A DNA stretch of 44,193 bases, taken from Dehalococcoidia bacterium (lineage in GTDB: Bacteria; Chloroflexota; Dehalococcoidia; GIF9; AB-539-J10). Location of the stretch: contig JAGHCA010000005.1 of assembly GCA_021160725.1 (NCBI GenBank), positions 1-44,193 on the forward strand. Reading direction: 5' to 3'. A program made the position numbers and the translations under genes. Positions 41,784 to 44,193 of this stretch are shown piece after piece (position 1 is the stretch's first letter; each line of letters opens with the position of its first letter). The notes below the pieces were generated by a model. It was not told where the DNA came from. It ran no database searches and saw only the letters and a list, made by a program, of their open reading frames with translations.

Positions 41784-42812
41784 TCACTTTGCTATGCTTA
41801 GCAACTCCTTTCCATAGGGCTCTCTTATTATACCTTTTTCGGTGATTATGGCAGTTATATAACTATGGGGAGTGACGTCGAAGGCAGGGTTGGCTGCTGT
41901 TATGCCTTGGGGAGAAATGGGTACTCCCTGGACATGAGTTACCTCTTCAGGGCTTCGCTCTTCAATGGGGATTTTGTCTCCCGAGCTTAAGGAAAGGTCA
42001 ATAGTGCTGGTGGGAGCAGCGACATAAAAGGGGATTTTACTTTCTTTAGCCAGTACCGCCAGGGTATAGGTGCCGATTTTATTGGCGACATCGCCATTGG
42101 CAGCAATCCTGTCGGCGCCGACAATGACGCAATCTATTTTCCTCTGCTGTATGAAATAGCCAGCCATGGAATCGGTAATTAAAGTTACCGGGATGCTTTC
42201 TTGCATTAGTTCCCAGGCAGTAAGCCTGGCTCCCTGGAGAAGGGGACGAGTTTCCGTAGCAAAGACGCTAACTTTCTTTCCCTGCTCTTTAGTAGCTTTT
42301 ATGACACCCAGGGCAGTGCCATAGCCAGCGGTGGCTAGAGGACCGGCGTTACAATGAGTAAGCAAGGTGAAACCATCTTTGATGAGCTCGGCTCCCAGCT
42401 GACTGAGCTGCCTGGTTGCGGTTTCTTCTTCCTGGTGAATCCGCTTTGCTTCATTGACAAGCGAATTTTTTATTTCGGCAATGCCATCTCCTCTGGCAGC
42501 CTTCTTCATCCTCTCAATAGCTTGAAAAAGGTTGACCGCGGTAGGCCTGGAGGCAGCAAAAGTTTTTATGACCTGATTCAATTGAATAAGGAATTCATCC
42601 TTGTTTTCTGTCTTAATATCTGATGCCCCCAGAGCTATACCGTAGGCGGCAGCGACCCCGATGGCTGGCGCCCCGCGGACCTTCAATTCCTTAATAGCCA
42701 GAACTACATCGTGGTAATTATCCAGGTCGGCAAAGATTTGCTGGTGGGGAAGCTTGCTCTGGTCCAGTATCCTTAGCCTGCCGCCGAGCCATTCTATTGC
42801 TTTAGCTGCCAT
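41784..42812 (-). CDS. mtnA: S-methyl-5-thioribose-1-phosphate isomerase
   Basis: Isomerises methylthioribose-1-phosphate to methylthioribulose-1-phosphate in the methionine salvage pathway; 342 aa. Typical motifs are IKELKVRGAPAIGVAAAYGI, the catalytic Cys in LLTHCNAGPLATAGYGTALG and the catalytic Asp in GADRIAANGDVANKIGTYTL. The C-terminus has IPIEERSPEEVTHVQGVPIS. The ATG at 42812 has no Shine-Dalgarno; a TATACT on the minus strand (42825-42820) ends 7 nt before it. No other mtn gene is present. An eIF2B-like paralogue is unlikely given the intact active site. Confidence 0.95.
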   Translation of the reverse strand: MAAKAIEWLGGRLRILDQSKLPHQQIFADLDNYHDVVLAIKELKVRGAPAIGVAAAYGIALGASDIKTENKDEFLIQLNQVIKTFAASRPTAVNLFQAIERMKKAARGDGIAEIKNSLVNEAKRIHQEEETATRQLSQLGAELIKDGFTLLTHCNAGPLATAGYGTALGVIKATKEQGKKVSVFATETRPLLQGARLTAWELMQESIPVTLITDSMAGYFIQQRKIDCVIVGADRIAANGDVANKIGTYTLAVLAKESKIPFYVAAPTSTIDLSLSSGDKIPIEERSPEEVTHVQGVPISPQGITAANPAFDVTPHSYITAIITEKGIIREPYGKELLSIAK

Positions 42813-42819
42813 CGCTGTT

Positions 42820-42825
42820 AGTATA
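42820..42825 (-). promoter_or_regulatory. -10 box of mtnA (leaderless arrangement)
   Basis: TATACT on the minus strand, 7 nt upstream of the mtnA ATG. A small inverted repeat, AGAACT/AGTTCT (42837-42842 and 42849-42854), lies just upstream, around the expected -35 region, and might bind a regulator. Confidence 0.45.
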
Positions 42826-42879
42826 ATCTAAAGGATAGAACTAAAGGAAGTTCTGCAAGAGTGTCTGGTAGCACTATCT

Positions 42880-42950
42880 TGTCATTCTCAATCCTTCACC
42901 TTGTGTTGCTCTGAGGGAGCGAAGCGACCGAAGAGTCTCGCTCAGGAAAA
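42880..42950. repeat. Dispersed repeat between mtnA and the synthase gene
   Basis: Read on the minus strand it begins with CTGAGCGAGACTCTTCGGTC and continues through GCTTCGCTCCCTCAGAGCAA to AAGGATTGAGAATGACAAG. This is the style of small GC-rich intergenic repeat common in MAGs of this type. A shorter related stretch, TCCTCAGCGGAGTCGAAGGA, occurs near 511-530 inside the hypothetical gene at 450-743. No gene is encoded. Confidence 0.5.
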
Positions 42951-43021
42951 ACTCCACGAAAAATCTAGACATCTCGCTATTGGTCAGGGTGATAAAATAA
43001 ACAACTTGGCGGAACCAAAAT

Positions 43022-43050
43022 TTGATAACCCCGAAGAATAATGTTATCTT
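43022..43050 (+). promoter_or_regulatory. Possible promoter of the terminal synthase gene
   Basis: TTGATA (43022-43027), a 17-nt spacer and TATCTT (43045-43050), 31 nt before the ATG at 43082. AAAAGG lies about 9 nt before the start codon. Confidence 0.5.
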
Positions 43051-43081
43051 TATCCAACTTGCCAGTTCCAAAAGGCTAAAA

Positions 43082-44193
43082 ATGGCAAAGATTTATTTCA
43101 TAGATGTTACTAATCGCGATGGTGTTCAAACTGCACACCTCGGTCTGTCTAAACTGGAAAAAACCATGATAAATATTTACCTCAACGACATGGGTGTTTT
43201 TCAGTCCGAATTTGGTTTCCCCACGACGAGACATGAATCGCTTTATCTTCAGGCGAACCTGGAATTGGCTGACATGGGAGTCCTGCAACCCATCCGTTTA
43301 GGGGGCTGGATAAGAGCAGTTACCACTGATGTGGAAAGGGCTTTCCAGTTTGTCCCCAATATTAAGCATCTTAATCTCTCTATTTCCACATCGGACCAGA
43401 TGATTCAAGGCAAATTTCAGGGTAAGAAGAGTCGAGAAGATATAGTAAACATGATGGTCGATGCTGTAGAAGCAGCTCGCGCCCATGGGGCTGAAAGCAT
43501 AGGTGTAAATGCCGAGGATGCCTCCAGAACCGAAATAGATTTTCTAATTAGATTTGCCTTGGCAGCCAAGGAACACGGCGCTCACCGACTTAGATATTGC
43601 GATACCCTGGGCTATGATAACCCATTTACTATTTACGAGAGCGTCAAGACGCTGGCGGAGAATGTGGGAATGCCCATTGAGGTTCACTGTCACGGTGATT
43701 TGGGAATGGCTGTAGCTACTTCTCTTGCCGGGGCCAAGGGAGCTATAGACGGCGGTCAAGATGTCTATATCAACACCACCATCAACGGAATTGGAGAGAG
43801 AGCCGGCAATGCTGATCTTGTAGCCTCAGTTCTAGCTGTTACCAAATCCAAGGCATTTGCTGAAAAATACCAACTGGCAGTGCCCATAGACCTGACAAAG
43901 GCTTGGAAAATAAGTAGATTTGCCAGCTATGCTTTCAGAGTTCCCATTCCCATAAACCAGCCTGGTGTTGGAGCCAATGCCTTTGCCCATAGCTCTGGTA
44001 TTCACGCCGATGGGGTGTTGAAAGACCCCGAGAACTACGAGCTGTATAGCTTCGACGAATTAGGTAGAGGTGAGCCTGAGCTTGTAGAGACCGGCAGAGA
44101 GATATGCTCGGGAGAATATAGCGGCATATCAGGCTTCAGTCACATAATGGGCAAGCTGGAGGTATCGTTTGAGGATGCCAGGCAAGCTGAAGA
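43082..44193 (+). CDS. Re-citrate / homocitrate synthase-like protein, partial at window end
   Basis: The first 370 codons of a DRE-TIM metallolyase; it runs off the end without a stop. It starts AKIYFIDVTNRDGVQTAHLG, with the Arg-Asp metal/catalytic motif at residues 12-13. The metal-binding HxH is in IEVHCHGDLGMAVATSLAGA, followed by NTTINGIGERAGNADL and AFAHSSGIHADGVLKDP. The family includes isopropylmalate, homocitrate and Re-citrate synthases. The N-terminus recalls the Re-citrate synthase type known from Dehalococcoides and Clostridium kluyveri, which makes citrate from oxaloacetate and acetyl-CoA. Substrate assignment is an inference. No leu or nif genes are visible here. Confidence 0.8.
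   Translation, partial: MAKIYFIDVTNRDGVQTAHLGLSKLEKTMINIYLNDMGVFQSEFGFPTTRHESLYLQANLELADMGVLQPIRLGGWIRAVTTDVERAFQFVPNIKHLNLSISTSDQMIQGKFQGKKSREDIVNMMVDAVEAARAHGAESIGVNAEDASRTEIDFLIRFALAAKEHGAHRLRYCDTLGYDNPFTIYESVKTLAENVGMPIEVHCHGDLGMAVATSLAGAKGAIDGGQDVYINTTINGIGERAGNADLVASVLAVTKSKAFAEKYQLAVPIDLTKAWKISRFASYAFRVPIPINQPGVGANAFAHSSGIHADGVLKDPENYELYSFDELGRGEPELVETGREICSGEYSGISGFSHIMGKLEVSFEDARQAE

Overview
The window is about 44 kb of gene-dense bacterial chromosome of moderate GC. The gene set is bacterial (rpoD-dnaG, ffh, prfB, ruvCA, yebC, recO, rpsP-khpA). The proton/sodium pump is instead an archaeal-type V/A-ATPase operon, and the last gene resembles the homocitrate-synthase-like enzymes that include Re-citrate synthase. 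Together with several families of small intergenic repeats, this suggests an uncultured Chloroflexota close to Dehalococcoidia. That placement is inferred from gene content, not from a marker tree.

Layout. (1) 1-11.8 kb, minus strand: two small hypothetical genes, a PiT phosphate transporter with its DUF47 partner, rarA, an AMMECR1/radical-SAM pair, then a tight run endonuclease V - prfB - peptidase - radC - DUF1893 - solute-binding protein. prfB carries the classical +1 programmed frameshift. (2) 11.9-21.25 kb, plus strand: a complete V/A-ATPase operon in archaeal order H-I-K-E-C-F-A-B-D, followed by a UPF0216 (DUF61) gene, a family otherwise typical of archaea. The membrane-ring subunit carries the residues of the Na+ site known from Enterococcus hirae NtpK. 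(3) 21.3-26.1 kb, plus strand: rpsP-khpA, recO, trkA-trkH, pheA. (4) 26.3-37.2 kb: a HIT hydrolase (minus), ffh (plus) meeting rpoD tail to tail, then rpoD-dnaG, dgt, a phosphoenolpyruvate synthase gene split by one in-frame TAA, and ruvA-ruvC-yebC (all minus). (5) 37.5-41.8 kb, accessory island, minus strand: a HicBA toxin-antitoxin pair whose toxin is frameshifted at its catalytic histidine and which lies between two ~50 bp direct repeats, then a large Eco57I-like methylase/restriction protein translationally coupled to a stand-alone RadC N-terminal domain protein. (6) 41.8-44.2 kb: mtnA (minus) and the start of a Re-citrate/homocitrate synthase-like gene (plus, cut by the window end).

Themes. 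Several genes (nfi, mtnA, dgt, rpsP, and perhaps pheA and ffh) have a -10 box only 6-14 nt before the start codon and no Shine-Dalgarno sequence, as expected for leaderless or nearly leaderless mRNAs. At least four kinds of small non-coding repeat recur between genes. One copy sits inside the ATPase operon between the A and B subunit genes, one looks interrupted by another element, and several have extended or altered the ends of neighbouring reading frames. No tRNA, rRNA, CRISPR array or transposase was recognised.
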